DNA from: Neobacillus sp. SuZ13
GTDB lineage: Bacteria; Bacillota; Bacilli; Bacillales; Cytobacillaceae
Direction of reading: 5' to 3'
NCBI RefSeq assembly: GCF_030123365.1
Contig: NZ_CP126107.1
Span: forward strand, 3,085,501-3,149,500
DNA length: 64,000 bases
In this document: positions 35,355 through 44,448 of the stretch, piece after piece
Layout of the letters: every line of letters begins with the position of its first letter
How positions within the stretch are numbered: the first letter of the stretch is position 1
Made by a program: the position numbers and the translations under genes
Notes under the pieces: model-generated
The model's input: only the letters and a program-made list of their open reading frames with translations
Told to the model about the DNA's origin: nothing
Databases searched by the model: none

Positions 35355-35430
35355 AAGTATTTGGCTTCTATAAGGCGATTTTTGTGCCTTGGCCATTCAT
35401 TAATTTAGCAAAGAATTTTTCTTTTTGCTA

Positions 35431-35497
35431 GAATATCAATACTTTGACTTTCGTAGGTCTAGAAGGTAGAAATTATTCTACATTTCTAGACCTTTTT
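35431..35497 (+). terminator. Expression platform of the guanine riboswitch
   Basis: Terminator stem GGTCTAGAA-g-GTAGAA (35456-35471) pairs with TTCTAC-a-TTTCTAGACC (35476-35492), followed by TTTTT. The competing antiterminator pairs CTACGAGTTAAAGTATT (35345-35361) with AATACTTTGACTTTCGTAG (35438-35456). That uses the P1 3' strand, so ligand binding should favour termination (OFF switch). Confidence 0.85.
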
Positions 35498-35552
35498 CAT
35501 TGGACACGACTACCCGAGTAGATCAAACATCAAAAGAACTGGGAGAGGTTTT

Positions 35553-36431
35553 ATGAAAAACAAAATGTTAAAGAAATTCGCTCCAGTAGCAGCTATTCTT
35601 GTACTATTCTTATCGTTGCTTGCGTTTCAGCATTCCACTTTACTAGTAGAAGAAAAAGTAGAAGGGGCTGCGAGACCAATTCTTATTCAAGGCCCTATGC
35701 CTATTGAAGCCGAAAAATTTGCACAAAGATTAGAAAAAGTGAAAGTGGAAAAGTCAGGAACTTTTGTCTTTTACAAAGGAAAGTTGAACAATTATCCTGT
35801 CATCGTTGCTAAAACAGGTAAAGGTATGGAAAATACAGCGGCAGCAACAGCATTAGCGATTGAAAAATATAAACCGATCGCGATTATCAATCAAGGGACT
35901 TCAGGCGGACATGACCCAAGTTTACATGTATTTGATATTGTATTAGGAAAGAGAACAACAAACATAGGTTCGTTAAAAACAGGAAATATAGCACAAGACC
36001 AAGGAATGGATCCAACTATTTGGAAACCGATGGACTTAATGGCTTCAGAAGGTAGCGGGTCTGATCCGAATGCTGAAAAAGTCCGTTACTACGAGGGTGA
36101 TAAAGATCTTCTTGCAGCTGCGAATGCAGTAAAAGATAAGTACACCAAAGGTAAAGTGGTTGAGGGGACCATCGGTTCAGCAGACGTTTGGAACAATGAA
36201 GTGGATCGGATTAAGTGGTTCCATACAAATTACGGTACATCTGTAGAGGAAATGGAAGGTGCGGCTGCAGCACAAATTGCCGATGCTTATGATGTCGCAT
36301 TCTTGGGTATTCGTGTTCTTTCTAACAATAAAACAAATGGCGGCACATACAACCCGAATACAGCTTCAGCCAATCAAGACTATGTTTATGAAGTAGTTAA
36401 AAAATATATTGCAACTTTGCAAAACAAATAA
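35553..36431 (+). CDS. Secreted/anchored nucleoside phosphorylase-family protein (MTA/SAH nucleosidase-like)
   Basis: 292 residues. An N-terminal hydrophobic signal (about 8-30) precedes a purine nucleosidase fold: NQGTSGGHDPSLHVFDIVLG, GTIGSADVWN, EEMEGAAAAQIA. It aligns with MTA/SAH nucleosidase, in which RAISD holds the catalytic Asp; here that segment reads IRVLSNNKT, with Asn258 in the Asp position. The protein may hydrolyse purine nucleosides outside the cell to supply bases, which fits the guanine riboswitch. If Asp is essential, it could be a binding protein. The substrate is unknown. Confidence 0.82.
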   Translation: MKNKMLKKFAPVAAILVLFLSLLAFQHSTLLVEEKVEGAARPILIQGPMPIEAEKFAQRLEKVKVEKSGTFVFYKGKLNNYPVIVAKTGKGMENTAAATALAIEKYKPIAIINQGTSGGHDPSLHVFDIVLGKRTTNIGSLKTGNIAQDQGMDPTIWKPMDLMASEGSGSDPNAEKVRYYEGDKDLLAAANAVKDKYTKGKVVEGTIGSADVWNNEVDRIKWFHTNYGTSVEEMEGAAAAQIADAYDVAFLGIRVLSNNKTNGGTYNPNTASANQDYVYEVVKKYIATLQNK

Positions 36432-36455
36432 TTTAGTAAATAGGTGTCACGATTT

Positions 36456-36484
36456 TAGAGCTGTTTCCACAGCTCTATTTTTTA
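36456..36484 (+). terminator. Terminator after the secreted nucleosidase gene
   Basis: TAGAGCTG (36456-36463) pairs with CAGCTCTA (36470-36477), then TTTTTTATG. It sits between the convergent genes ending at 36431 and 36490. Confidence 0.8.
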
Positions 36485-36489
36485 TGTGT

Positions 36490-37458
36490 TCACACCGTAA
36501 TCACAATTTTCCCCTGTGCGTGGCCTTCTTGAAAATACCGGAATGCTTCAGGGATTTCGCTTAATATGTAACAGCGATCAATCACTGGTTTTACATTTCC
36601 GGCTTCAATTAGTTCTTTCAGATAAATCAAATCATCCTGTTTAGGCCGTTGTAAAAAGGTGCCCATTTTCTTTTTGCTGGTCATAGATATCCAAGGCCCG
36701 AGGACCATGGCTTGGAACATTTGTGCCTCGGAACCTCCGACGTGAACAAAGATTCCATTGGAATTTAGTACTCGCTTATAAGCAGAGATTGGTTTATGAC
36801 CATTTACGCCCAGAATCAGGTCATAAACTTGAGGTTTTTGGGTAAAATCTTCTTGGGTATAGTCAATCGCATGATCGGCTCCAATTGATCGCAAAATATC
36901 TAAATTTCTTGTACTACATACACCTGTTACCTCAGCCCCAAAGGATTTGGCGATCTGTACAGCGAATGTGCCGACACCGCCTGAGGCTCCATTAATTAAA
37001 ATTCTTTGTCCTGGCTGGATCTTGCCTTTATCCCTAAGACCCTGCAAGGCTGTGACTCCGGCCATTGGCACCGCGGCTGCTTCCTCATAGGATAGATTGG
37101 CCGGTTTTAGTGCTAGTGCATTTACTGGAACAGCTACATATTCGGCAAAACCACCCCAGCCAAAACCTGATAGGTCTCCGAACACATCATCACCTAGTTG
37201 AAACTGTGTAACATCTTTTCCAACTGCTTCCACCCGGCCGGCAATGTCACCACCAGGTATGGGGTATTTGGGTTTCCGAAGGCCGAAAGCAAAACGAGCT
37301 AGGAACGGTTCACCTTTTAAAAGGACCAAGTTACCAAAATTCACCGAGGATGCACGTACTTTTACAAGGACTTGATCATCGTTTGGTATCGGGTTTTCCA
37401 CCTCCGTTAATTCAAGTACATCAGGTGGTCCATATTTTTTAGTTACAATTGCTTTCAT
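36490..37458 (-). CDS. Zinc-free quinone oxidoreductase / MDR family dehydrogenase
   Basis: 322 residues, medium-chain dehydrogenase/reductase. The NADPH loop is NGASGGVGTFAVQIAKSFGA (about 153-172), and the N-terminal GroES-like region runs MKAIVTKKYGPPDVLEL. It lacks the catalytic zinc GHE motif, pointing to a quinone oxidoreductase or enoyl reductase. The ribosome site AGGAGG is clear. The natural substrate is unknown. Confidence 0.85.
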   Translation of the reverse strand: MKAIVTKKYGPPDVLELTEVENPIPNDDQVLVKVRASSVNFGNLVLLKGEPFLARFAFGLRKPKYPIPGGDIAGRVEAVGKDVTQFQLGDDVFGDLSGFGWGGFAEYVAVPVNALALKPANLSYEEAAAVPMAGVTALQGLRDKGKIQPGQRILINGASGGVGTFAVQIAKSFGAEVTGVCSTRNLDILRSIGADHAIDYTQEDFTQKPQVYDLILGVNGHKPISAYKRVLNSNGIFVHVGGSEAQMFQAMVLGPWISMTSKKKMGTFLQRPKQDDLIYLKELIEAGNVKPVIDRCYILSEIPEAFRYFQEGHAQGKIVITV

Positions 37459-37632
37459 TTTGAAACCTCCTAGGATTTAATTTTGTAAAAATCGCTAATG
37501 ATCCTTAAATTAAAGATATTCAAGACTCTCAACGATTTAATACATTAATTTTCCAAAATGCTAACCTAGGAAGTTGTATGTATTTCTATTTTTGTGTCTG
37601 CACAGTATAATCAGGGATGGGAGTTGAGAAGG

Positions 37633-38793
37633 ATGAATAAAAACGACGTCGCTAATATACGGAAGCAATTTAAATTAAATAATGATCTCATGGCCATTCG
37701 TGAAATTTACAATGTCTATGTGCAGAAAGAATCAGGTGAGATTTATCATCATGTTTGTCAACCATTTCAAATGTTAGAACTGGAAACACAAGAATTGTTT
37801 TTAGGAAATTTTAAAAAGGTTTTGACCGGTCAACTAGATTCCAAACTGTTTGAGCTAAAATTCCAGCGTGATGCGGAAGACAGCACTCAAACGATCCTCT
37901 TTGATGGTTTACAGGCAGACACCACTGAAGATTGGTTAGAATATATGTTTGCTATGGTTGGAAAAATGTTTGCTCATACGGTGTACGATTTTGATACGGT
38001 CGTGACGTTTATCCGCGGAGAATATCGTAAAGCAACTAGGAAGCGGGATCTGGAATCGGAAGAAGGCGGGGATGACGAAGTCTATTCCAACCATTTTATT
38101 CTTTGCAGTCTTAATAGAACGGATCAGCCAAAAAAGGCCTTGCTGTTTGATTATGTCGAGAAGGAATTTAAATCGAATACGGTCTTTGATCCAATCATTA
38201 ATTTGCAATCCCCAATGTCTGGCTTTCTTTTCCCTGCTTTTAATGACAATTCTTCAGACGTAAACCATATTCTTTATTGTGCAGGGAAAGCCAATGAACC
38301 GGATTTTACGTTTATTGAACAGGTCCTTAATTGTGAAGATATCATCACCGCCGACGAAGATAAAGATGGTTTTGAACTAATTTTAAAAAAAGTCATTGGA
38401 GATCAAGTGGATTCCAAAATCATTTCCAATGTCTATGAGGAAATTGATAAAGTGATTCAAGAGAATGAAGAAAACGAAGAAAGTGAAGCCCCGATGTTGG
38501 ATTATAAAGACATTGGACGCATCTTAGAAGTAAGCGGGGTCGAAAACGTAGATACCGCCAAGGTGGAACATGCCTTTAAAGATGTCCTAGCAGACGAAAC
38601 CCATGAGTTTAAAGCAAGCAATTTAATTCCTAAAAAGATAAAAATTGATACCAATGTGGCAAATTTATCTATCGATCCGAAAGACCTTAAAAACATAAAA
38701 TATATTATGTACCAAGGAAAACGATGCCTATTATTAGAGATTGATGAAGATGTCATTGTGGAAGGATTTCGACTAGAAACAGAAACACTATAG
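37633..38793 (+). CDS. DUF4317 family protein
   Basis: 386 residues from ATG 37633 (MNKNDVANIRKQFK). The opening MNKxDVxxIRKQFK and the internal segment HILYCAGKANEPD match DUF4317, a family seen in Firmicutes with no known function. The protein is soluble and acidic, with an EENEENEESE stretch around residue 290. I chose 37633 over the ORF extension because homologues start at MNKxD. A strong terminator follows. Confidence 0.8.
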   Translation: MNKNDVANIRKQFKLNNDLMAIREIYNVYVQKESGEIYHHVCQPFQMLELETQELFLGNFKKVLTGQLDSKLFELKFQRDAEDSTQTILFDGLQADTTEDWLEYMFAMVGKMFAHTVYDFDTVVTFIRGEYRKATRKRDLESEEGGDDEVYSNHFILCSLNRTDQPKKALLFDYVEKEFKSNTVFDPIINLQSPMSGFLFPAFNDNSSDVNHILYCAGKANEPDFTFIEQVLNCEDIITADEDKDGFELILKKVIGDQVDSKIISNVYEEIDKVIQENEENEESEAPMLDYKDIGRILEVSGVENVDTAKVEHAFKDVLADETHEFKASNLIPKKIKIDTNVANLSIDPKDLKNIKYIMYQGKRCLLLEIDEDVIVEGFRLETETL

Positions 38794-38838
38794 CTTTTTT
38801 AGGGACAGGTTCCTTAAGCCTTTATAATTTGGATTAAA

Positions 38839-38888
38839 AAAGAGAGGTCAAAAACAAGTGATTTTCATTTGTTTTTGACCTCTCTTCT
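38839..38888. terminator. Terminator between the DUF4317 and PiT genes
   Basis: AAGAGAGGTCAAAAACAA (from 38840) pairs with TTGTTTTTGACCTCTCTT (to 38887), serving convergent genes. Confidence 0.85.
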
Positions 38889-38915
38889 TATGTTTACCAA
38901 ATGAATATATTCATT

Positions 38916-39902
38916 TTACATAAAAAGTTTCAATACCATCATGACCAATCCAGCTATCAATGCAGATATAGGCAGTGTAATTACCCAAGTCGTAACAATT
39001 CGAATCGCAACTCCCCAATTCACACCCTTAAACCGCTTTGATGATCCGACCCCTAATATCGCAGATGAAGACACATGTGTCGTTGATACGGGGAGTCCAA
39101 ACATGGTTGCCCCTTGCAAAACAGCAAACGAGGTTAGGTCTGCTGCAAATCCATTGATTGGTTTTACTTTGAAGATTTTTTTTGCAACAGTTTTAATAAT
39201 CCGCATTCCACCAATCATGGTACCTAGACCAATAGTACCTGCACAGAGGACTTGTACCCAAAATGGTACGTCCAATGTTGATTGGAAACCACCTGCCACC
39301 AAGGCAAATACAATGATCCCCATCGTTTTTTGGCCATCATTTCCTCCGTGAGAAAAAGCCGCTAACCCAGAGGCAATGATTTGGAAGCTCCGAAACCCGC
39401 GCGTTGCCCGGTATGGATTTGCATTCTTAAAGATTATCGCTAATATTTTCATGATAATAAATCCGACACCAAATGCTAAAAAGGGCGAAATGATTAGGGC
39501 TTTAATAATATCGGTGAATCCTTCCCAGTTTATAGAATCAAAGCCGGATCCAAATATAACCGCACCAGCCACTGAACCGATTAAGGTATGGGAGGATGAA
39601 GAAGGAATCCCATAGTACCAGGTTAAAAGGTTCCAAAAGATCGCGGCAATCAGTGCTGCAATGACGATTAACAATCCATTATCAATTTGAAAAGGATCGG
39701 CAATCTTTCCGCCTATTGATTTCGCAACCGCTTGTGAAGTTAAAGCCCCGACAAAGTTTAAGGCGCCTGCATAAAAAACAGCAAATCGCGGTGATAAAGC
39801 CTTAGTAGAAACTGACATCGCAATCGCGTTAGCGGTATCATGGAAACCATTGATGAATTCGAATATTAACGCAAGAATAAGGATGATAACGATAATCGTC
39901 AT
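38916..39902 (-). CDS. pit: PiT-family inorganic phosphate transporter
   Basis: 328 residues with about ten helices. The two PiT signature repeats are visible: GFHDTANAIAMSVSTKALSP near the N-terminus and GGNDGQKTMGIIVFAL in the middle. It imports phosphate with protons (as metal-phosphate). The DUF47 gene ends 55 bp upstream on the same strand; this DUF47-pit pairing is conserved in Bacillus (ykaA-pit). Confidence 0.9.
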   Translation of the reverse strand: MTIIVIILILALIFEFINGFHDTANAIAMSVSTKALSPRFAVFYAGALNFVGALTSQAVAKSIGGKIADPFQIDNGLLIVIAALIAAIFWNLLTWYYGIPSSSSHTLIGSVAGAVIFGSGFDSINWEGFTDIIKALIISPFLAFGVGFIIMKILAIIFKNANPYRATRGFRSFQIIASGLAAFSHGGNDGQKTMGIIVFALVAGGFQSTLDVPFWVQVLCAGTIGLGTMIGGMRIIKTVAKKIFKVKPINGFAADLTSFAVLQGATMFGLPVSTTHVSSSAILGVGSSKRFKGVNWGVAIRIVTTWVITLPISALIAGLVMMVLKLFM

Positions 39903-39957
39903 TTATACCTCCAAAATGTACTGACTTGAAGTGATCTAAGTTTTATCAAGAAAGTGG

Positions 39958-40575
39958 TTAAGCATTTTTCATGATAATACTTTCCAATGTATTGGCGACG
40001 ACTTGACAGAAGTCCGCAATGTTTTCAAGTTCTTCATAGATTTCTTTATATTGAATAATACGAATAGGGTCTTTTTCGTTCGCAAACAGATGTGTAATGG
40101 ATTCACGTAATATAGCATCACATTTAGATTCTAAATCTTTTATCTTAATGGCATGCTCCCTCATGTTTAGTAATTTTTTTGATGCAAGCATTTCAACCGC
40201 TGTTTCAATTTCAACTGTACAGCTTCGGATGGCTTCCACAAACCTAAGCATATAATCATCCGCATTAATAATCGAATACATTTCAAACAAGGCCGCAGTA
40301 TGTTCTAATCCATCTAAAACATCATCCATGCTCATCGTCAGTGTTAAAATATCCTCACGTTCAATATAAGTGATAAAGGCATTATGTAAATCCTTGGTCA
40401 CATCATGAACTAACGAATCTCCTTTGTTTTCATATTCCTTCATTTTTTCGGAAAAAATCTTCAAGTCGCTCACATTTTTTAGTTTATAATCTGCGAAATA
40501 GTTCGCACTTTCTTTTAAATTAGTTGCAATATTACCCAAATAAACGGCAAACTTATCTTTTTTTCTAGTAGCCAT
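39958..40575 (-). CDS. DUF47/PhoU-like accessory protein of PiT
   Basis: 205 residues, all-helical DUF47 (YkaA family). Metal-binding clusters ENKGDSLVHDVTKDLHNAF and DVLDGLEHTAALFE match PhoU-like repeats. It probably regulates the adjacent PiT transporter. The ribosome site is GTGGAGG before ATG 40575. The bglA-type gene starts divergently at 40710. Confidence 0.9.
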   Translation of the reverse strand: MATRKKDKFAVYLGNIATNLKESANYFADYKLKNVSDLKIFSEKMKEYENKGDSLVHDVTKDLHNAFITYIEREDILTLTMSMDDVLDGLEHTAALFEMYSIINADDYMLRFVEAIRSCTVEIETAVEMLASKKLLNMREHAIKIKDLESKCDAILRESITHLFANEKDPIRIIQYKEIYEELENIADFCQVVANTLESIIMKNA

Positions 40576-40709
40576 TCTATAACCTCCACTTTTTCAAAAG
40601 TTAATTATCACATTAAATATACATATTTAATATTTCCCAATAGCACAATACGATTCATAGGTGTATTCAAAATAAGAGCATTTGGTGATCCAAATATGGA
40701 GGGCATAAG

Positions 40710-42119
40710 ATGAAGTTTCCACATGATTTTTTATTCGGAGCCGCGTCTGCTTCGTATCAAATAGAGGGTGCATGGAATGAAGATGGGAAGGGGGTCACCA
40801 ATTGGGATGTCTTTTCCAAGATTCCAGGGAAAACGTATGAGGGGACGAACGGTGATGTAGCTATTGATCATTATCATCGTTATAAAGAGGATATAAAATT
40901 AATGGCAGAGATGGGTCTGGAATCCTACCGGTTTTCGATTTCTTGGGCCCGTATTTTGCCAACAGGGGATGGGGAAGTAAATGAAAAAGGTTTGGAATTT
41001 TATAACCGTGTCATTAACGAATGTTTAAAGTATGGGATTGTTCCGTTTGTAACGCTGTATCATTGGGACTTGCCACTGACACTTGAAGATGATGGGGGAT
41101 GGACCAATAAGAGAACTGCTGAAGCCTTTGTTAAATATGCAGAAGTTTGTTTTCGGGCATTCGGAGACCGAGTCAAACATTGGATCACGTTTAATGAAAC
41201 AGTTATGTTTACGGGATTAGGCTATTTAAAAGGAGCACATCCACCTGGAATCCAAAATGATGAAAAGAAATACTTCCAAGCGACACATTATGTGTTTTAT
41301 GCCCATGCAAAAGCGGTTGAAGTCTATAAGGAATTGAATCAGTACGGCGAAATTGGGATTACCCATGTGTTCTTACCTGCATACAGTGTAGATGATAAGC
41401 AAGAGAATGTAGTAGCTGCTCGTCATGCGAATGAATATGAAACCTTTTGGTACTATGACCCGATTTTAAAAGGAGAATATCCAACATATGTAGTGGAGCA
41501 GTTAAAGGAGAAAGACTGGACGCCAACATGGACAGAAGAAGAACTCGATACGTTAAAAAGAAATGCAAGTAAAAATGATTTTATTGGACTAAATTATTAT
41601 CAGCCGATTAGAGTGGAAAAGAATCACGAGTCTGCATCATCGATGGAACATTCAAGAGAAACATCTACATTAGCACCTGGTAACCCGTCTTTTGATTATT
41701 TTTATCGGACCGTGAAGATGGAGGATAAAACCTATACAAAATGGGGCTGGGAAATCTCGCCGCAAGGATTTTTAGATGGGCTGCATATGTTAAAAGAGCG
41801 TTATGGTGATATAAAAATGTATGTAACTGAAAACGGCCTAGGTGATGTAGATCCGATTATCGAGGGTGAAATTGTTGATGTGCCTCGCATTAAATATATT
41901 GAAGAACATTTAAAAGTGGTTAAGCGTGCAATTAGTGAAGGCATCCATTTAAAAGGGTATTATGCCTGGTCTGTGATAGATTTATTAAGCTGGTTAAACG
42001 GTTATAAAAAACAATACGGATTTATCTATGTGGATCATAAGGATCACTTAAACCGAAAGAAAAAGCTTTCTTTTCACTGGTATAAGCATATTATTGAGAC
42101 TCGGGGAGAAGAGTTGTAG
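40710..42119 (+). CDS. GH1 6-phospho-beta-glucosidase
   Basis: 469 residues, family GH1 barrel. The acid/base is Glu163 (TFNETVMF), the nucleophile Glu374 (VTENGLGD). The substrate-sorting loop reads LLSWLNGYKKQY: Ser427 instead of Glu, and Lys434-x-Tyr436, the phosphate-binding signature of 6-phospho-beta-glucosidases. It hydrolyses phosphorylated beta-glucosides imported by a PTS, though no PTS gene is in this window. ATG follows GGAGGG. Confidence 0.88.
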   Translation: MKFPHDFLFGAASASYQIEGAWNEDGKGVTNWDVFSKIPGKTYEGTNGDVAIDHYHRYKEDIKLMAEMGLESYRFSISWARILPTGDGEVNEKGLEFYNRVINECLKYGIVPFVTLYHWDLPLTLEDDGGWTNKRTAEAFVKYAEVCFRAFGDRVKHWITFNETVMFTGLGYLKGAHPPGIQNDEKKYFQATHYVFYAHAKAVEVYKELNQYGEIGITHVFLPAYSVDDKQENVVAARHANEYETFWYYDPILKGEYPTYVVEQLKEKDWTPTWTEEELDTLKRNASKNDFIGLNYYQPIRVEKNHESASSMEHSRETSTLAPGNPSFDYFYRTVKMEDKTYTKWGWEISPQGFLDGLHMLKERYGDIKMYVTENGLGDVDPIIEGEIVDVPRIKYIEEHLKVVKRAISEGIHLKGYYAWSVIDLLSWLNGYKKQYGFIYVDHKDHLNRKKKLSFHWYKHIIETRGEEL

Positions 42120-42121
42120 AG

Positions 42122-42160
42122 AAAAGAAACTCTTGATTTTTTATTAAGAGTTTCTTTTTC
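42122..42160 (+). terminator. Terminator after the phospho-beta-glucosidase gene
   Basis: AAAGAAACTCTT (42123-42134) pairs with AAGAGTTTCTTT (42146-42157), followed by TTC. Confidence 0.75.
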
Positions 42161-42306
42161 TGGGCTGGAATTGTTTTTAACTTACTTCGTATGTGACATG
42201 CGCTAAATATCATACATATTTTAAGAGGGAATGGAATTTCACCAGAATAACGCACCTGCTGCAAGAAACTGAGAAAAGGAAAATGAAAACACAGGAGGGG
42301 CTAAGT

Positions 42307-42783
42307 ATGAAATTCACGATCCAGTATATTCCTCTAAACAAAATCAAGCCTGATTTATCGACGAAAATTACAGAGCACCTTAAGAGATTGCAGAGAGTCA
42401 TGTGGGATTGCATGTTTGTGTTGGTTGTTAAAAAAAATCGCAAGGATGGCAACTATATTATTGTTAGCGGGCAAGATCGATTCGAATCCCTTAAAAAACA
42501 CACGAAAAATATTTATGCTCCCTGTATAGTCGATAAAAGCAGCAGTTCCACTGGAATGTTCTCGTGGTTTCATCGATTCCGGAACAAGCAACCCCTTGAT
42601 GACTTTCCATTGATGCCGGCAAGCTGGTCAATCGTCCGCTCTTTTTTAAAACAAGAACCCCGTTTTAAACAACTATCCCGGTCCGACCAAATCAAAGTCC
42701 TCCTCATTGCAGCAAAATACAAGAAAACCGTAGTTTACACCATGAAAACGACAGTGAATGAAATTCTAAGAAGTAAAAATTAA
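42307..42783 (+). CDS. Small ParB-nuclease-like protein
   Basis: 158 residues from ATG 42307, 6 nt after AGGAGGGG. The N-terminal part (IQYIPLNKIKPDLSTKITEH, later VSGQDRFESLKKH) resembles the ParB/Spo0J N-terminal fold, with an R after VSGxxR as in GERR-type motifs. The C-terminus is basic. It may bind DNA or NTP, but no ParA or parS context is present. Family assignment is moderate. Confidence 0.65.
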   Translation: MKFTIQYIPLNKIKPDLSTKITEHLKRLQRVMWDCMFVLVVKKNRKDGNYIIVSGQDRFESLKKHTKNIYAPCIVDKSSSSTGMFSWFHRFRNKQPLDDFPLMPASWSIVRSFLKQEPRFKQLSRSDQIKVLLIAAKYKKTVVYTMKTTVNEILRSKN

Positions 42784-42800
42784 TTCCCAATAAAAAAGAA

Positions 42801-42838
42801 GCCCGATTTTACTTCCAGGATTGAAGTGAAATCGGGCC
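42801..42838. terminator. Bidirectional terminator between the ParB-like gene and mocR-type gene
   Basis: GCCCGATTT (42801-42809) pairs with AAATCGGGC (42829-42837); ACTTC/GAAGT inner pairing. The minus strand has the T run (A-rich at 42791-42800). Confidence 0.7.
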
Positions 42839-42860
42839 ATTCATTTCCTCAGCTTTCTAC

Positions 42861-44342
42861 TTAAAAAAATGGTGCACTGTCATGGACTTGTTTTGATGAC
42901 AATTGTGAATGAAGGATGTTACATAATGTCGTGATTCCCTGTTGTATTAAAGACTCGTTCATATAAGAGTAACTTATACGTAAGTGACGGTTTTCTTGCT
43001 CGACTGGATAACATGCAGACCCAGGCAAGAAAGTTAGTTGCTGTTTCTTCGCTTCTAAAAGGACATGATTACTATCTAGCCAAGGAGGAAGACTGATCCA
43101 CACATTTAATCCACCCTCCGGGATTACCCAAGAAACGCCATCGGGCATATGTTGTGAGAGTAAATCAAGGACCAAATCGCGGCGAATTCTTAATGCCGTT
43201 CTCAATTTTTTATAGTGATCGATCATTTGTTTAGAGTTAACAAAAGGCAGCACGGATTTTTGTGTGAGTAAAGGACTCCCCAGGTCAGAATTGGCCTTGG
43301 CAGCCAATAGACGATTAAATACAGTGCCAGAAGCAGCCAAAATACCAATTCGACAACCCGGTGCAAGTGTTTTGCTTAACCCTTTCAAGTAAATCACATG
43401 ACCGTTATGGTCTAAACTTTTAATGGGTGACGGCGGCTTTTTATCAAAGTAAATTTCTCCCCACGGGTCGTCTTCGATAATAAGACACTGGATACTTTGT
43501 GCGATTTCAAGCATTTGTCTGCGGCGTTTAGATGTCATCACCGCTCCTGTCGGATTATGAAAGGTTGGTATGGTATAAATAATTTTGGGTTTATGTTTGT
43601 CACATAAATTTTGAAGGATATCTACACGCATACCGTCCTTATCAACAGGGACGGTGAGTATAATAGCGCCTCTCCCTCGAAAAACATCAATTGCTCCCGG
43701 GTAGGTGGGGGCCTCCATAACGACGACATCTCCAGGTCCAACAAATGTCCGGGCAACAAGGTCAATCCCTTGCTGAGAACCGCTTGTCACTAAGATGTTC
43801 TCGGGAGTAGAAGGAACTCCAATTCTCTTCAAATACTCATCCATTGCCTTTCTAAGATGAGTGTCGCCTTGAATTTCTCCGTATTGAGACAATATTCTAG
43901 GATTATCGGAAAGTATTTGGTGAATCTCACGTTCTAAATAGCGATTCGGAAGAAGTCCGGGATCAATCATAGAGGAGGAAAGATTAATCTTTTCAGGGAC
44001 TAGATGAAATCGGCCAAATTGCGATCTAGGTAAATAATCTTGAACAGATAACTGCCAATCATATGAAAACAACTCATCATTGCTTTCCTCAGCTGCTTTT
44101 CTATTCATCTTTACATACGTTCCTTTTCCTTGGACAGAAGTGATAAATCCTTCTTGTTCCAATTGCTGGTACGCCTTTACTGCAGTAACCAAACTTACTC
44201 CTAATTGTTTTGATAGATCGCGAACGGAGGGTAATTGTAAACCCTCTTGAAGGAGTCCTGAACGAATGCGATCCACAATAGACTGATAGATTTGTTTTGA
44301 TAATGAAACTTCAGCATTTCGTTGAATTTCGATTTGCATCAT
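42861..44342 (-). CDS. MocR-family regulator (GntR HTH + aminotransferase fold)
   Basis: 493 residues starting at ATG 44342 after AGGGGA. The N-terminal GntR winged helix (LPSVRDLSKQLGVSLVTAVK) binds DNA; the C-terminal PLP domain (about 110-490) has the PLP Lys in YLKGLSKTLAPGCR. MocR regulators use PLP or amino-donor ligands. It is divergent from phzF, and the AGTGTTATA repeats in between are likely its operator. Confidence 0.88.
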   Translation of the reverse strand: MMQIEIQRNAEVSLSKQIYQSIVDRIRSGLLQEGLQLPSVRDLSKQLGVSLVTAVKAYQQLEQEGFITSVQGKGTYVKMNRKAAEESNDELFSYDWQLSVQDYLPRSQFGRFHLVPEKINLSSSMIDPGLLPNRYLEREIHQILSDNPRILSQYGEIQGDTHLRKAMDEYLKRIGVPSTPENILVTSGSQQGIDLVARTFVGPGDVVVMEAPTYPGAIDVFRGRGAIILTVPVDKDGMRVDILQNLCDKHKPKIIYTIPTFHNPTGAVMTSKRRRQMLEIAQSIQCLIIEDDPWGEIYFDKKPPSPIKSLDHNGHVIYLKGLSKTLAPGCRIGILAASGTVFNRLLAAKANSDLGSPLLTQKSVLPFVNSKQMIDHYKKLRTALRIRRDLVLDLLSQHMPDGVSWVIPEGGLNVWISLPPWLDSNHVLLEAKKQQLTFLPGSACYPVEQENRHLRISYSYMNESLIQQGITTLCNILHSQLSSKQVHDSAPFF

Positions 44343-44354
44343 AATTATCCCCTT

Positions 44355-44433
44355 AGTGTTATACTTCCGCATTGAGTGTTATATAGTGTTCCATATAAAC
44401 TACACGTAAATAATTATTTTACATTATAACACT
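44355..44433. promoter_or_regulatory. MocR operator array between regulator and phzF
   Basis: AGTGTTATA occurs at 44355-44363 and 44375-44383, AGTGTT at 44385-44390, and the inverted copy TATAACACT at 44425-44433. Direct repeats 20 bp apart plus one inverted copy is typical of MocR/PdxR targets. Confidence 0.7.
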
Positions 44434-44448
44434 TGGAGGGAATAGTGG

